From the NCBI GenBank assembly GCA_900553015.1, contig USBY01000003.1, positions 56,461-120,460 of the forward strand: 64,000 nucleotides of DNA. Reading direction: 5' to 3'. The DNA is from an uncultured Clostridium sp. (GTDB taxonomy: Bacteria; Bacillota; Clostridia; TANB77; CAG-508). The translations under genes were made by a program, and so were the position numbers. Below are positions 7,157-17,200 of this stretch, one piece after another. Under the pieces are notes generated by a model. It saw only the letters and a list, made by a program, of their open reading frames with translations. It ran no database searches and was not told the origin of the DNA. Within the stretch, counting starts at the first letter, position 1. The number at the start of each line of letters is the position of its first letter.

Positions 7157-8026
7157 GTGGAAGAGGTCGTATAACTCTTCTTTCAGCTGTGCTGAAAGTG
7201 AATTAAACTTATCTTCCTTTCTTGCGTCGAAATCTCTCAAGAAGAAAGATACATCACTCGGACCGATGTTGTCAATCTTCAAAAAGTTTTCAACAGCATA
7301 TTCGTATGCAGCAAGGAAGTCCATTGCACGCAGCCTTTCTGACGCGATGTCTGTCTTGTTGGTGATGCTGGATTCACTCACATAGGTGTAGTTATATCCA
7401 ACATAGTCAATACCAACAACTGTAGCAGCTTTTGCAATCAGCAAAGGTATTAATGCAAGGTCTTCGTGGCATCTTAGCTGCGGAAGAAAGAGCAGTTCGG
7501 CAAAAACTGATTTCTTAATGCAGAAGAGCCAGTAAAGAGCATACTTTTTGTCAGGTTTGGACCATAACTTTAAGGCCTCCATACCCGACATGATGCGATA
7601 CAATTTGTCTGAACAGTTGTATCGCTGGTGATTTTTTTCGGGGTTGTCGCCAACGAGTTCACATTGGAATCTGATAATTTCGGGAAATCCGAATTTACAG
7701 ATTACCTCTGCGAGTCGATCGAGCAACTCCGAATTGATGGTATCATCTGAATCAACTTGGAGAATGTATTCACCAGTTGCAAGAGAGATACCACGTCTAC
7801 GCGTTTCCGAAACTCCAGAATTAGGAAAGCTATACAGCTTTATTCTGGAATCATTTTCTGAAAAGCTCTTTACAATTTTCTCTGTTTCATCGGTAGAACC
7901 ATCATTTACGATGATTACCTCGAAATCAGGGAAGGATTGTGTTACAATACTTTCCAGACATTCCCGTATAGTCTTTGCAGAATTGTATACAGGGATAACA
8001 ATGGAAAACAAAGGTGTTGACGCCAT
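7154..8026 (-). CDS. Family 2 glycosyltransferase
   Basis: A 290-aa cytosolic GT-A fold enzyme that would move a sugar from a nucleotide donor to a surface glycan or similar acceptor. The N-terminus FSIVIPVYNSAKTI is the classic GT2 opening. The GT2 signature VNDGSTDET follows near residue 38, and the metal-binding DSDDT near residue 91. I chose the ATG at 8026, preceded by AAAGGATG; upstream in-frame ATGs add only non-conserved residues. Codon use is unlike the native genes, and an in-frame CGG encodes Arg where GT2 proteins commonly have Arg (IRECLES). It is monocistronic and convergent with the 5592 gene. Donor and acceptor are unknown. Confidence 0.88.
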   Translation of the reverse strand: MASTPLFSIVIPVYNSAKTIRECLESIVTQSFPDFEVIIVNDGSTDETEKIVKSFSENDSRIKLYSFPNSGVSETRRRGISLATGEYILQVDSDDTINSELLDRLAEVICKFGFPEIIRFQCELVGDNPEKNHQRYNCSDKLYRIMSGMEALKLWSKPDKKYALYWLFCIKKSVFAELLFLPQLRCHEDLALIPLLIAKAATVVGIDYVGYNYTYVSESSITNKTDIASERLRAMDFLAAYEYAVENFLKIDNIGPSDVSFFLRDFDARKEDKFNSLSAQLKEELYDLFH

Positions 8027-8063
8027 ACAAATCATCCTTTCTGTTAACATGGTTAATATATAC

Positions 8064-8092
8064 ATTATATTATGTAAAATCAATTTAGTCAA
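8064..8092 (-). promoter_or_regulatory. Promoter of the GT2 gene
   Basis: On the minus strand TTGACT (8092-8087), 17 nt, TATAAT (8069-8064). The spacer holds the shared 10-mer TTTACATAAT (8078-8069). Confidence 0.75.
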
Positions 8093-8121
8093 TTGTATTA
8101 TGGAATAAATTATGATATATT
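8093..8121 (+). promoter_or_regulatory. Probable promoter of the GH3 gene
   Basis: TTGTAT (8093-8098), 17 nt, TATATT (8116-8121). It starts one base from the -35 box of the divergent GT2 promoter. Confidence 0.5.
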
Positions 8122-8148
8122 AGTATAACTAAAACACGGAGGTATACT

Positions 8149-10518
8149 ATGAAATATAAAGAGTTAATAGATAAAATGACTTTAGAAGAAAAAGCAAGTT
8201 TGTGTGTAGGAGGAGATTATTGGCATAGTAAAGCTATAGAAAGACTTGATATTCCAAGTATTACAATGTCAGATGGACCACATGGACTAAGAGTACAAAA
8301 AACTAAAGCAGATAATTTAGGAATTAATGAAAGTGAAATTTCAACTTGTTTTCCTGCTTCATCAACAATAGGAAATAGTTGGAATAAAGAAACTGCATAC
8401 ATGTTAGGAAATACTTTAGGAGAAGAAGCAGCTTATGAGGATGTAGATATTGTTTTAGGTCCTGCAATAAATATAAAAAGGACACCCTTATGCGGAAGAA
8501 ACTTTGAGTATTTCTCAGAAGATCCATATTTAACAGGAGTATTAGCAAGGGAATATGTAAAAGGATTGCAAACAAATGGGGTAGGAGCTTGTGTAAAGCA
8601 CTTTGCGGCCAATAACCAAGAAAATAGAAGAAGAACAATAAATGCAGTTATAGATGAAAGAACTTTAAGAGAGATTTATTTAAAAGCTTTTGAAAAGATT
8701 GTAAAAGAAGCAAAGCCATGGTCTATTATGAGCGCATACAATAAACTTAATGGAACATATTGTAACGAAAACAAAGAGCTAATGAATATCTTAAGAAAAG
8801 AATGGGAGTTTAATGGTTTAGTTATAACTGATTGGGGAGCAGAAAATGATAGAGTTTCTGGTTTAATTGCAGGTAATGAAATAGAAATGCCTGGTGGCAG
8901 AGGAAATGGTGTAGAAGAAATAATAGAGGCAGTTAAAAATAAAAAAGTATCAGAAGAATATCTAAACGAAGTAGTTAGTAGAATTTTAGAATATGCATTT
9001 AAAGGAGCAGAAAGAGAAACTTTAAAAGAATATAATAGACAAGAACACCATAATATAGCAAGAAAATTAGCAGAAGATTCTATTGTTTTATTAAAAAATG
9101 ATGAAGATATTTTACCAATAAAAAATAAGAAAGTTGCAGTTATAGGAGATATGGCTAAAAGACCAAGATATCAAGGTGCAGGTAGTTCTACAATAAATCC
9201 ATATAGATTGACTAATTTATTAGATTGTTTAAAAGAGCAAGGTATAGAATGTAGTTATGCACAAGGATATGAAAGGGTAGAAAGCGAAAATGATGTAACT
9301 TTAAGAGAAAAAGCTATAGATGTAGCTAAGAATAGTGAATTAGTAATATTATGTGTTGGACTTACAGAAAATTTTGAATCAGAAGGAATGGATAGATTTA
9401 CATTAGATATTCCAGCTAACCAAAATAAATTAATAGAAGAAATCTGCAAAGTAAACAAAAAAGTTGTAATTGTACTTTCAAATGGTTCACCAATTTTAAT
9501 GCCATGGAAAGATGATGTACAAGCAATAATTACAAGTTACCTAGGAGGAGAAGCTGGAGCAGAAGCAATGGTAAATTGTTTAATTGGAAAAGTAAATCCT
9601 AGTGGAAAACTTGCAGAAACATATCCATTAAGTTTAGAGGATATACCTTGCTACAATTATTATCCAGGAACAGAAGTAAGTGTAGAATATAAGGAAAGTA
9701 TTTATGTGGGATATAGATATTATGACAAAATAAATAAGAAGGTTTTATTCCCATTTGGATATGGATTAAGTTATACAACTTTTGAATATTCTAATTTAAA
9801 TGTATATGAAGATGAAGAAAATATCATTGTAAGGTTCAAAATAAAAAATACAGGAAAAGTAGCAGGAAAAGAAATTGCACAAGTATATATTGGACAAGAA
9901 AATCCAAAAATATTTAAAGCAAAGAAAGAATTAAGAGGATTTGAGAAAGTTGAATTAGAGCCAGAAGAAGAAAAAGAAGTAATGGTAAAAATAAGTAAAG
10001 ATGAATTAGCATATTATGATGTAGATCAAAATAAATGGGATATAGAAAAAGGAACATATAATATCTATGTAGGAAAAAACCTTGAAGATATCGTTTTAAA
10101 TGCTAGTATAGAACTAGATGGAGCTACTATAAATAAAGAATTTCCAAGTGTATATATGACTGGAAATATTGAAAATGTTAGTGATACTGATTTTGAAGAA
10201 ATATTAGGACATAAAATACCTACAAGATATATTGATTTAAAAGATTTAACGGTTGAGAACACATTAGAACAATTTAAAAATACAAAAATAGGTAAAAAAA
10301 TATTTGAACATGAAATGGAAAAAATGGATAAATTAATGAAAGAACAAAATGTAAATAAAGCAACAAAGGTAATGATGGACTTACAAAAACCTCTAAAGAA
10401 ATTCTATGAAAAGAAAAGTAGTAAATATACTAAAGAGATGGTAGAAGAGTTTATAAATACAGCCAAAAAAGATGAAGAAAATTTAAATTTAGAGTTTGTT
10501 AAATTGTACTTAAAATAA
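8149..10518 (+). CDS. Beta-glucosidase-type glycoside hydrolase family 3
   Basis: A 789-aa retaining exo-glycosidase that would release sugars from the non-reducing end of beta-linked oligosaccharides. The N-terminal barrel holds the GH3 motif VITDWGAEND with nucleophile Asp near 228 and the substrate-loop motif KHFAANNQENRR near 150. The second alpha/beta domain starts near 320, and a C-terminal fibronectin-III-like domain begins near 560. A lysine-rich tail of about 100 residues follows. There is no signal peptide, so the enzyme is probably cytosolic and acts on imported oligosaccharides. CGGAGG precedes the ATG. The following HAD phosphatase is co-directional, 32 bases away. Codon use is native. 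Confidence 0.92.
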   Translation: MKYKELIDKMTLEEKASLCVGGDYWHSKAIERLDIPSITMSDGPHGLRVQKTKADNLGINESEISTCFPASSTIGNSWNKETAYMLGNTLGEEAAYEDVDIVLGPAINIKRTPLCGRNFEYFSEDPYLTGVLAREYVKGLQTNGVGACVKHFAANNQENRRRTINAVIDERTLREIYLKAFEKIVKEAKPWSIMSAYNKLNGTYCNENKELMNILRKEWEFNGLVITDWGAENDRVSGLIAGNEIEMPGGRGNGVEEIIEAVKNKKVSEEYLNEVVSRILEYAFKGAERETLKEYNRQEHHNIARKLAEDSIVLLKNDEDILPIKNKKVAVIGDMAKRPRYQGAGSSTINPYRLTNLLDCLKEQGIECSYAQGYERVESENDVTLREKAIDVAKNSELVILCVGLTENFESEGMDRFTLDIPANQNKLIEEICKVNKKVVIVLSNGSPILMPWKDDVQAIITSYLGGEAGAEAMVNCLIGKVNPSGKLAETYPLSLEDIPCYNYYPGTEVSVEYKESIYVGYRYYDKINKKVLFPFGYGLSYTTFEYSNLNVYEDEENIIVRFKIKNTGKVAGKEIAQVYIGQENPKIFKAKKELRGFEKVELEPEEEKEVMVKISKDELAYYDVDQNKWDIEKGTYNIYVGKNLEDIVLNASIELDGATINKEFPSVYMTGNIENVSDTDFEEILGHKIPTRYIDLKDLTVENTLEQFKNTKIGKKIFEHEMEKMDKLMKEQNVNKATKVMMDLQKPLKKFYEKKSSKYTKEMVEEFINTAKKDEENLNLEFVKLYLK

Positions 10519-10550
10519 TAATTGACTAATTTAGAGGAGGAAAACATAAA

Positions 10551-11357
10551 TTGATAAAAGCAGTATTTACAGATATTGATGAAACATTAACAAATTCAAA
10601 TAGAGAAGTGACCGAAAAAACTTGCTATCAAATAAAAAGATGTATAGAAAAAGGAATTCTAATAATATTAACTTCTGGTAGAGCTAGAAAAGATGCTACA
10701 AATTATCAAAAACAAATAGGAGCAAGTCCATATATTATTTCATCAAATGGAGCTTATTGTTATGATGAATTAAATGGAATAGAAATCTTTAGTGAGCCTA
10801 TAAAAAAAGAAGTAGTAAAACAATTATTAGAATATGCACAAGAAAATGAGTATACAATAAAATTTAATTATAAAGATAAAATTGTTTTAAACAAAGCCCT
10901 TTTTTTGGATGAAAAAGATAAAGAGAAAACAGTGGATGAACTAAAAAATATTATAGAAACCGAAAATATTGTGCAATGTATAGTATCTAGTTCTGATATT
11001 GAAAAAATGATGGAACTAAAGAGTTATTTAGCAAAGAATTTCCATGAGGTAAAGATAGTAAATGAATCTAAAAAATTAAAAAATCCAGAATTAAAACCAA
11101 GTAAAAATTATTATTGTGATATAGCTTCTGCTACTATCTCAAAAGGCAAGGCGGTACATATGATATGCCAATATTTAAATTTAAGCGAAGAAGAAATTAT
11201 AACAATTGGAGATGGAGAAAATGATATTTCTATGTTTAATATAACTCCAAATTCAGTTGCAATGGGAAATGCCTTAGAATATATAAAAAAACAAGCAAAA
11301 TATATAACTTTATCAAATGATGAAGATGGAGTAGCAAAAGTATTAGAAAAATTATAA
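10551..11357 (+). CDS. Cof-type HAD-IIB family phosphatase
   Basis: A 268-aa sugar-phosphatase-like hydrolase. Motif I is FTDIDETLT near residues 6-14, with a Glu where many members have Gly. Motif II is TSGR near residue 42, the conserved Lys lies in ISKGKA near 198, and motif IV is GDGENDISMF near 220. It starts with TTG 10551 after AGAGGAGG. It follows the GH3 gene closely, so the two are probably co-transcribed and may act in the same sugar route; that link is inference. It differs clearly from the Cof protein at 1345. Confidence 0.9.
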   Translation: MIKAVFTDIDETLTNSNREVTEKTCYQIKRCIEKGILIILTSGRARKDATNYQKQIGASPYIISSNGAYCYDELNGIEIFSEPIKKEVVKQLLEYAQENEYTIKFNYKDKIVLNKALFLDEKDKEKTVDELKNIIETENIVQCIVSSSDIEKMMELKSYLAKNFHEVKIVNESKKLKNPELKPSKNYYCDIASATISKGKAVHMICQYLNLSEEEIITIGDGENDISMFNITPNSVAMGNALEYIKKQAKYITLSNDEDGVAKVLEKL

Positions 11358-11366
11358 AAATATAGT

Positions 11367-11406
11367 CCCCGAAAGAAGTAGAAATTTTCTTTCGGGGGAT
11401 TTTTGT
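11367..11406 (+). terminator. Terminator after the GH3-HAD pair
   Basis: CCCCGAAAG (11367-11375) pairs with CTTTCGGGG (11389-11397), followed by GATTTTTG. Confidence 0.85.
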
Positions 11407-11468
11407 TATTTAAACAAGCTGTTGGCACATAGAATAGTAAAAAGAAATTTACTAGTAAGAGGTGTAAA

Positions 11469-13445
11469 ATGCAAACAGTATCTAGCATAAAAAACAAAAA
11501 AATGATGTTATGGATTATAATTGTTTCTGCAATATTACTTATATTATTAATAGTAAGACTGGCTGTTATTCAATTTGTTGATGGAAATAAATTAAAACAG
11601 ATGGCCTATGAACAACAAACATTGAATAGAAAAATAACATCCAAAAGAGGTACGATATATGATGCTACAGGAGAAAATATACTTGCACAAAGTAGTACTG
11701 TTGAAACAGTTACAGTTAATTCTACCAATATTCCAGAAGATAAAAAAGAACTTGTAAGTAAAGCACTGGCTGAAATATTAGATTTAGATTATGAAGAAAC
11801 ATTAAAAAAAGTAAAGAAAAGAAGTTCTATAGAAACTATTGCTAAAAAAGTAGAGAAAGATAAAACAAATGAACTAAGGCAATGGATGAAAGATAATAAT
11901 ATAGAATCTGGAATAAATATAGACGAAGATACAAAAAGGTATTATCCATATAGCACATTGGCATCACAAGTAATAGGATTTTGTGGAAGTGATAATCAAG
12001 GGTTAGATGGAATAGAAGCTAAATATGATGATATTTTAAAAGGAAAAAGTGGACAGATAGAAAAATTAACAGATGCAAAAGGTGGAGATATGCAGCAATT
12101 AGAAGAAACATATGTAGCAGCAGAGAAGGGAAAAGATTTGGTGCTAACGATAGACTTAACTATTCAATCAATTGCAGAGAAATATCTTGAAAATGCCTGT
12201 ATAGATAATGAATGTACAGATGGTGGAAATGTAATTATCATGAATCCAAACAATGGGGATATTTTAGCAATGGCTACATATCCAAACTATGATTTGAATA
12301 ATCCATATGAACTAGAAAATAGCGAAAATATGGATAGTAGTGAAAAGAATAAACAGCTACAAGCTAAATGGAGAAATAAAGCAATTGCAGATACATATGA
12401 ACCAGGTTCTACTTTTAAATTAATAACGTCTTCTGCAGCATTAGAAGAAGGAATAACAACTACAGATAAAGAAGGAGAATTTAATTGTGGTGGTGGAATA
12501 GAGATTGCAGGAGTTAGAATAAAATGTTGGAGATATTATAGACCACATGGAACCCAGAGCTTAAGGCAAGCTCTTATGAATTCATGCAACCCTGTATTTA
12601 TTGCATTAGGCCAAAAGATAGGTAAAGATAAATATTATGATTACTTAGAAAAATTTGGATTTTTTAAGAAAACAGGAATTGACTTGCCAGGAGAAGCTAA
12701 AGGAATATTTTTAGATAAAGATAAAGTTGGACCAGTAGAATTAGCAACAATAAGTTTTGGGCAAAGATTTGAGGTAACACCATTGCAGATGGTAACAGCA
12801 GTTTCTAGTATAGCTAATGGTGGAGAATATATAGAACCTAGGGTAGTTAAAGAAATAATTGATTCTGAAACGGGAGAGAAACAAGAAGTAGAATTAAAAA
12901 AAGGAGACAGAGTAATATCAGAAGAAACAGCAAATAGTGTGCTTAGTATGATGCAATCTGTAGTAGAAGATGGAACAGGAAGAAATGCACAGGTACAAGG
13001 ATATTTAGTGGGTGGTAAAACAGGAACATCAGAAGATGGGGTTAATACAAATAAATATGTAACTTCATTTATGGGAGTAGCACCAATTTCTGACCCACAA
13101 GTTGTAATTTTAGTTACTTTGTATAACCCAACAGGAGAGGGGGGACACCAAGGAGGAGGTGTCGCAGCACCTGTAGGAGGTCAAATATTAGGAGAAGTAT
13201 TGCCATATCTAGAACTTAAGCAAGATAAAGAAACAGAAGAGGGAGAAAAAGAAGAAGTAGAAATGCCAGAAATAAGAAATAAAACTGTAAAAGAAGCAAG
13301 AGAAATTTTAAAAGAATTAGGATTAGAGCTAGAGATAAATAATTTAACCGAAGAAATCAATGAAAATGAGACTTATGTAAAAGAACAAATTCCAAAACCA
13401 GGAATAAAAATAACGAAAGAAACAAAAGTTTATATTGATATATAA
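11469..13445 (+). CDS. spoVD: Class B penicillin-binding protein, SpoVD/FtsI type, with PASTA domain
   Basis: A 658-aa membrane-anchored D,D-transpeptidase that cross-links septal or spore-cortex peptidoglycan. One membrane segment lies at about residues 13-33. The dimerisation domain follows, then the transpeptidase with STFK (Ser near 314), SCN (near 372) and KTGTS (Lys near 517). A single PASTA domain occupies about 598-658. The PASTA tail and the place directly before murE fit SpoVD; FtsI is the alternative. The gene opens the spoVD-murE-mraY-ftsW-murG run. I see no separate division PBP in the window. Confidence 0.93.
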   Translation: MQTVSSIKNKKMMLWIIIVSAILLILLIVRLAVIQFVDGNKLKQMAYEQQTLNRKITSKRGTIYDATGENILAQSSTVETVTVNSTNIPEDKKELVSKALAEILDLDYEETLKKVKKRSSIETIAKKVEKDKTNELRQWMKDNNIESGINIDEDTKRYYPYSTLASQVIGFCGSDNQGLDGIEAKYDDILKGKSGQIEKLTDAKGGDMQQLEETYVAAEKGKDLVLTIDLTIQSIAEKYLENACIDNECTDGGNVIIMNPNNGDILAMATYPNYDLNNPYELENSENMDSSEKNKQLQAKWRNKAIADTYEPGSTFKLITSSAALEEGITTTDKEGEFNCGGGIEIAGVRIKCWRYYRPHGTQSLRQALMNSCNPVFIALGQKIGKDKYYDYLEKFGFFKKTGIDLPGEAKGIFLDKDKVGPVELATISFGQRFEVTPLQMVTAVSSIANGGEYIEPRVVKEIIDSETGEKQEVELKKGDRVISEETANSVLSMMQSVVEDGTGRNAQVQGYLVGGKTGTSEDGVNTNKYVTSFMGVAPISDPQVVILVTLYNPTGEGGHQGGGVAAPVGGQILGEVLPYLELKQDKETEEGEKEEVEMPEIRNKTVKEAREILKELGLELEINNLTEEINENETYVKEQIPKPGIKITKETKVYIDI

Positions 13446-13498
13446 AATTAGTTGCTATATAATGTATTCGTAAAATTGTATAAAATGGAGGTATATTT

Positions 13499-15007
13499 AT
13501 GAACCTTAAAAATATATTAGCAGGTATTGAAGGTATAAAAGCTAAAGGAGACATTGATATAGAAATAAATTCTGTAAAAAATGATTCTAGAAAAGTAGAA
13601 AATGGAGATCTATTTATTTCTATCAAAGGTTATGAAACAGACGGAGCAGATTATGTAGGCGAAGCTGTTGAAAAGGGAGCAAAAGCAGTATTAGTAGAAG
13701 AAGGAACTAATTTAAAAGAACTAAAAATAAAAGATAATACAACTTTGTTAGTTGTTCCAGATGCAAGAATTGCAATGGCTCAAATTGCTTGTAATTATTA
13801 TGATAATCCATCAAGAAAATTTCAATTGATAGGTGTAACTGGAACAAAAGGTAAAACAACAACTACATACATGATAAAATCTATGTTAGAAAAAAAGGGA
13901 TTAAAAGTTGGATTAATAGGAACAATCCACAACTATATTGGAGCAGAAGATTTAGGAGATAGTGAAAGAACAACACCAGAAAGCTTAGAATTACAAGAAC
14001 TATTTGCAAAAATGGCAGATGCAAAATGTGATGTTGTTGTTATGGAAGTATCATCACAGAGTTTAAAATTAAATAGAGTATATGGTTCAGATTTTAATAT
14101 AGGAATCTTTACAAATTTATCAGAAGAACACATAAGTGAAAAAGAACATGCAGATATGAAAGAATATTTCGAGACAAAATGCAAATTATTTACTATGTGT
14201 AAAAGAGCATATATAAATGCAGATGATTTATATGCTATAAAACTTCCTAAATTAGTACCAGGACCAGAATATATTACTTATGGTATAGATAATTATTCTA
14301 AAATATTAGCTAAAGATATCACAATAACTAATTCATATGTAGATTTTAGAGTAAAAATAGGAGAAAGAAATGAAAGAGTAAAAGCATGTATACCAGGAAG
14401 ATTTAGTGTATATAACTCTTTGGCAGCTATTGCTGTTGCATTACAATTTGGTTGTAATGCTGATATGATAAAAGAAGGATTGGTAGAAGTTAGAGTACCA
14501 GGAAGATCAGAAATGATAGACAATAAACTAGAAATTCCTATAATGATTGATTATGCTCATTCTCCAGAAAGTCTAGAGAGCATTTTAAATGCTGTAAAAT
14601 CATATACAAGAGGAAGAGTAATTTGCGTATTTGGTTGCGGTGGTAATCGCGATAAAAATAAAAGACCTTTAATGGGAGAGATTGCAGGAAGAATAAGTGA
14701 TTATACTATTATTACATCAGACAATCCAAGAGATGAAGAACCTTCAGAGATTATAAAAGAAATAGAAGAAGGTATTAAGAAAACTAAAGCAAATTACAAA
14801 GTTATAGAAGATAGAAAAGAAGCTATAAAAGCTGCAATAGAGATGGCAAATAAATTAGATATTGTAGTAATAGCAGGAAAAGGTCATGAAATGTACCAAG
14901 AAATAAAAGGAAAGAAAAATGAATTTAATGAGAAAAAAATAGTAATAGAAATTACAGATGAGCTAAAGAAAAAACAAGAAGAAAAGAGCACAAAAAAGAA
15001 AAAGTAA
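13499..15007 (+). CDS. murE: UDP-MurNAc-L-Ala-D-Glu--meso-DAP ligase MurE
   Basis: This ATP-dependent cytosolic ligase adds the third amino acid to the peptidoglycan stem peptide. The P-loop GVTGTKGKTTTT lies near residues 112-123. The acceptor signature DNPRDEEP lies near 408; DNPR marks meso-diaminopimelate rather than lysine enzymes, so the wall is predicted to be DAP type. The 502 aa are typical, apart from a lysine-rich tail. GGAGG precedes the ATG. mraY follows after 14 bases. Confidence 0.96.
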   Translation: MNLKNILAGIEGIKAKGDIDIEINSVKNDSRKVENGDLFISIKGYETDGADYVGEAVEKGAKAVLVEEGTNLKELKIKDNTTLLVVPDARIAMAQIACNYYDNPSRKFQLIGVTGTKGKTTTTYMIKSMLEKKGLKVGLIGTIHNYIGAEDLGDSERTTPESLELQELFAKMADAKCDVVVMEVSSQSLKLNRVYGSDFNIGIFTNLSEEHISEKEHADMKEYFETKCKLFTMCKRAYINADDLYAIKLPKLVPGPEYITYGIDNYSKILAKDITITNSYVDFRVKIGERNERVKACIPGRFSVYNSLAAIAVALQFGCNADMIKEGLVEVRVPGRSEMIDNKLEIPIMIDYAHSPESLESILNAVKSYTRGRVICVFGCGGNRDKNKRPLMGEIAGRISDYTIITSDNPRDEEPSEIIKEIEEGIKKTKANYKVIEDRKEAIKAAIEMANKLDIVVIAGKGHEMYQEIKGKKNEFNEKKIVIEITDELKKKQEEKSTKKKK

Positions 15008-15021
15008 GGGTGAGAGATTAA

Positions 15022-16002
15022 ATGAATTTACAGATAAAAATATTATTGGTAGCCTTTGGCGTAGCCCTAATACTAGGAATAATTATTTTACCAATATTAA
15101 GAAGATTAAAAGTAAGCCAACAAGAAAGAACAGAAGGTCCAAAGTCACATTTGTCCAAAAAAGGAACTCCAACAATGGGAGGAATTATATCTATAATAGC
15201 AATTACATTATTAAGTATAGGTGTTATGCTAATCTATTATGTGGATGATCAAGCAGATATTGTAAAGAGGATAATTCCATTATTGTTTGCAACATTGGGC
15301 TTTGGAATAGTTGGATTTATAGATGATTTTAAAAAAATGGTATTAAAAAATACAGATGGGTTAAAACCAACATATAAAATGTTAGGATTGTTAGTAATTT
15401 CTGTATGTTTTGTATTATATTTGTTAAATGTTTTAAATATTGGAACTGATATTTACATTCCAATAATAAAAACTTTTGTAAATATTCCAGTTTGGATTTA
15501 TATACCTTTTGCAATTATAGTAATGCTTGCTACTACAAATGCAGTTAACTTAACAGATGGTATAGATGGGCTAGCTACAAGTGTAACAACAATTATAGTT
15601 GCATGTTTAACTGTAATAGGAGTTATCTTTGATGTAAAAGAAATTATTATATTTGGAACTATAGTTTGTGGATGTAATTTAGCATTTTTAATATTTAATT
15701 TACATCCTGCAAAAATGTTTATGGGGGATACAGGTTCTTTAATGCTAGGTGGTGTAATTGCTGCAATGGCACTTGTTCTTAAAATGCCATTATTATTAAT
15801 TGTTATTGCATTAATTCCAGTATTAGAGACACTTTCTGTAATGATTCAAGTTACATATTATAAAAAAACAGGAAAAAGAATTTTCAAGATGACACCAATT
15901 CATCATCATTTTGAATTATCTGGATGGAGTGAGAATAAAATTGTAACAGTATTTAGTTTAATTACATTAATCCTTTGTGTAGTTGGATTGAATATTATCT
16001 AA
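15022..16002 (+). CDS. mraY: Phospho-N-acetylmuramoyl-pentapeptide transferase MraY
   Basis: An integral membrane enzyme that transfers phospho-MurNAc-pentapeptide to undecaprenyl phosphate to form lipid I. The 326 aa hold about ten membrane segments. Family motifs are HLSKKGTPTMGG near residue 43, the Asp pair in FIDDFKK near 100, LTDGIDGLATS near 177 and the HHHFELSGW loop near 293. It lies in the standard order between murE and ftsW. Confidence 0.96.
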   Translation: MNLQIKILLVAFGVALILGIIILPILRRLKVSQQERTEGPKSHLSKKGTPTMGGIISIIAITLLSIGVMLIYYVDDQADIVKRIIPLLFATLGFGIVGFIDDFKKMVLKNTDGLKPTYKMLGLLVISVCFVLYLLNVLNIGTDIYIPIIKTFVNIPVWIYIPFAIIVMLATTNAVNLTDGIDGLATSVTTIIVACLTVIGVIFDVKEIIIFGTIVCGCNLAFLIFNLHPAKMFMGDTGSLMLGGVIAAMALVLKMPLLLIVIALIPVLETLSVMIQVTYYKKTGKRIFKMTPIHHHFELSGWSENKIVTVFSLITLILCVVGLNII

Positions 16003-16016
16003 TAAAGGAGATAAGG

Positions 16017-17174
16017 ATGGCTAAAAATAAAAAAGTAAGAAAATTTTCAAAATTTGCAAATAATCAACTGGATTTTATCTTATTAATAACTGTTATATTA
16101 TTGTTATCTCTAGGTTTAATAATGGTACTTTCAGCAAGTTCACCTACATCTCTTGCAGAAACAGGAGATGATAGTTATTCATACTTTAGAAAACAAGCAG
16201 GTTTTGCCATAGTTGGTGTTATTGCAATGTTGTTTATTTCTAAAATTGATTATAGGTTTTGGAAAAAATTTTATAAGATTGCATATATAGGTTCAATAAT
16301 ATTACTATTAATGGTATTAATACCTGGAATAGGTGTATCAGCAGGTGGTGCAAGAAGATGGATAAATTTAGGAGTACAATTCCAACCATCAGAACTTGCA
16401 AAAATAGGATTAATTATATTTTATGCAAGCTATTTGACAGATCATAAAGATGAATTAAAGGACTTTAAAAAAGGCTTTATAAAGCCACTGTTATATTTAA
16501 TACCGATAGTATTAATATTAATTCTTATACAAGATCACTTAAGTGCTACAATTATAATAGTATTAGTTGTTGGAATAATGATGCTTATGGCAGGTGTAAG
16601 ACCAATGTATTTTGCAACTGTAGGTAGTGCAGCAGCAGTAGCAGGAGCTGCAGGGTTATATGCTATGGCAAAGTTTACTAGTAAAGGTGCATTCAGAATT
16701 GCGAGAATAACATCATTTTTAAATCCTTGGGCAGATAAACAAGGTGATGGATGGCAAGTAATACAAAGTTTATACGCTATAGGTTCAGGTGGCTTATTTG
16801 GAGTTGGATTAGGCCAAAGTAAACAAAAATATTTATATATATCAGAACCACATACAGATTTTATATTTGCAGTTTTGGCAGAAGAGTTAGGATTTGTTGG
16901 TTGTGCAATAGTTATTGCTTTATTTGGAATATTTATATGGAGAGGTGTTCTTGCAGCAATGAAAGCCCCAGATATGTTTGGTAGCTTAGTAGCAGTAGGA
17001 ATTACATCTTTAATAGGATTACAAGCAATAATAAACATAGCGGTTGTAACATCATCTATGCCGGTAACTGGTATGCCATTACCATTCTTTAGTTATGGTG
17101 TAACTTCATTATTAATATTATTGTGTTCAGTAGGTATATTGCTTAATATATCACGAGCAGGCTCAAAGATTTAA
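16017..17174 (+). CDS. ftsW: SEDS-family lipid II polymerase FtsW/SpoVE
   Basis: A 385-aa polytopic membrane protein of the shape, elongation, division and sporulation family, which polymerises lipid II together with a class B PBP, here most likely SpoVD. Signature segments are GGARRWINLG, PSELAKIG, GDGWQVIQSL and GMPLPFFSYGVTS. I start it at ATG 16017, with AAAGGAG (16004-16010) at proper spacing; the frame is open upstream into mraY, but no SD supports an earlier start. Whether it serves division (FtsW) or the spore cortex (SpoVE) cannot be told from sequence. Confidence 0.93.
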   Translation: MAKNKKVRKFSKFANNQLDFILLITVILLLSLGLIMVLSASSPTSLAETGDDSYSYFRKQAGFAIVGVIAMLFISKIDYRFWKKFYKIAYIGSIILLLMVLIPGIGVSAGGARRWINLGVQFQPSELAKIGLIIFYASYLTDHKDELKDFKKGFIKPLLYLIPIVLILILIQDHLSATIIIVLVVGIMMLMAGVRPMYFATVGSAAAVAGAAGLYAMAKFTSKGAFRIARITSFLNPWADKQGDGWQVIQSLYAIGSGGLFGVGLGQSKQKYLYISEPHTDFIFAVLAEELGFVGCAIVIALFGIFIWRGVLAAMKAPDMFGSLVAVGITSLIGLQAIINIAVVTSSMPVTGMPLPFFSYGVTSLLILLCSVGILLNISRAGSKI

Positions 17175-17200
17175 TATGAGATAATAGAAAGGGTAATAAT

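Noticed and set aside
7644..8108. Forward-strand open frame opposite the GT2 gene
   Set aside because: It is antisense to a clear GT2 gene, has no SD, and its translation shows no domain.
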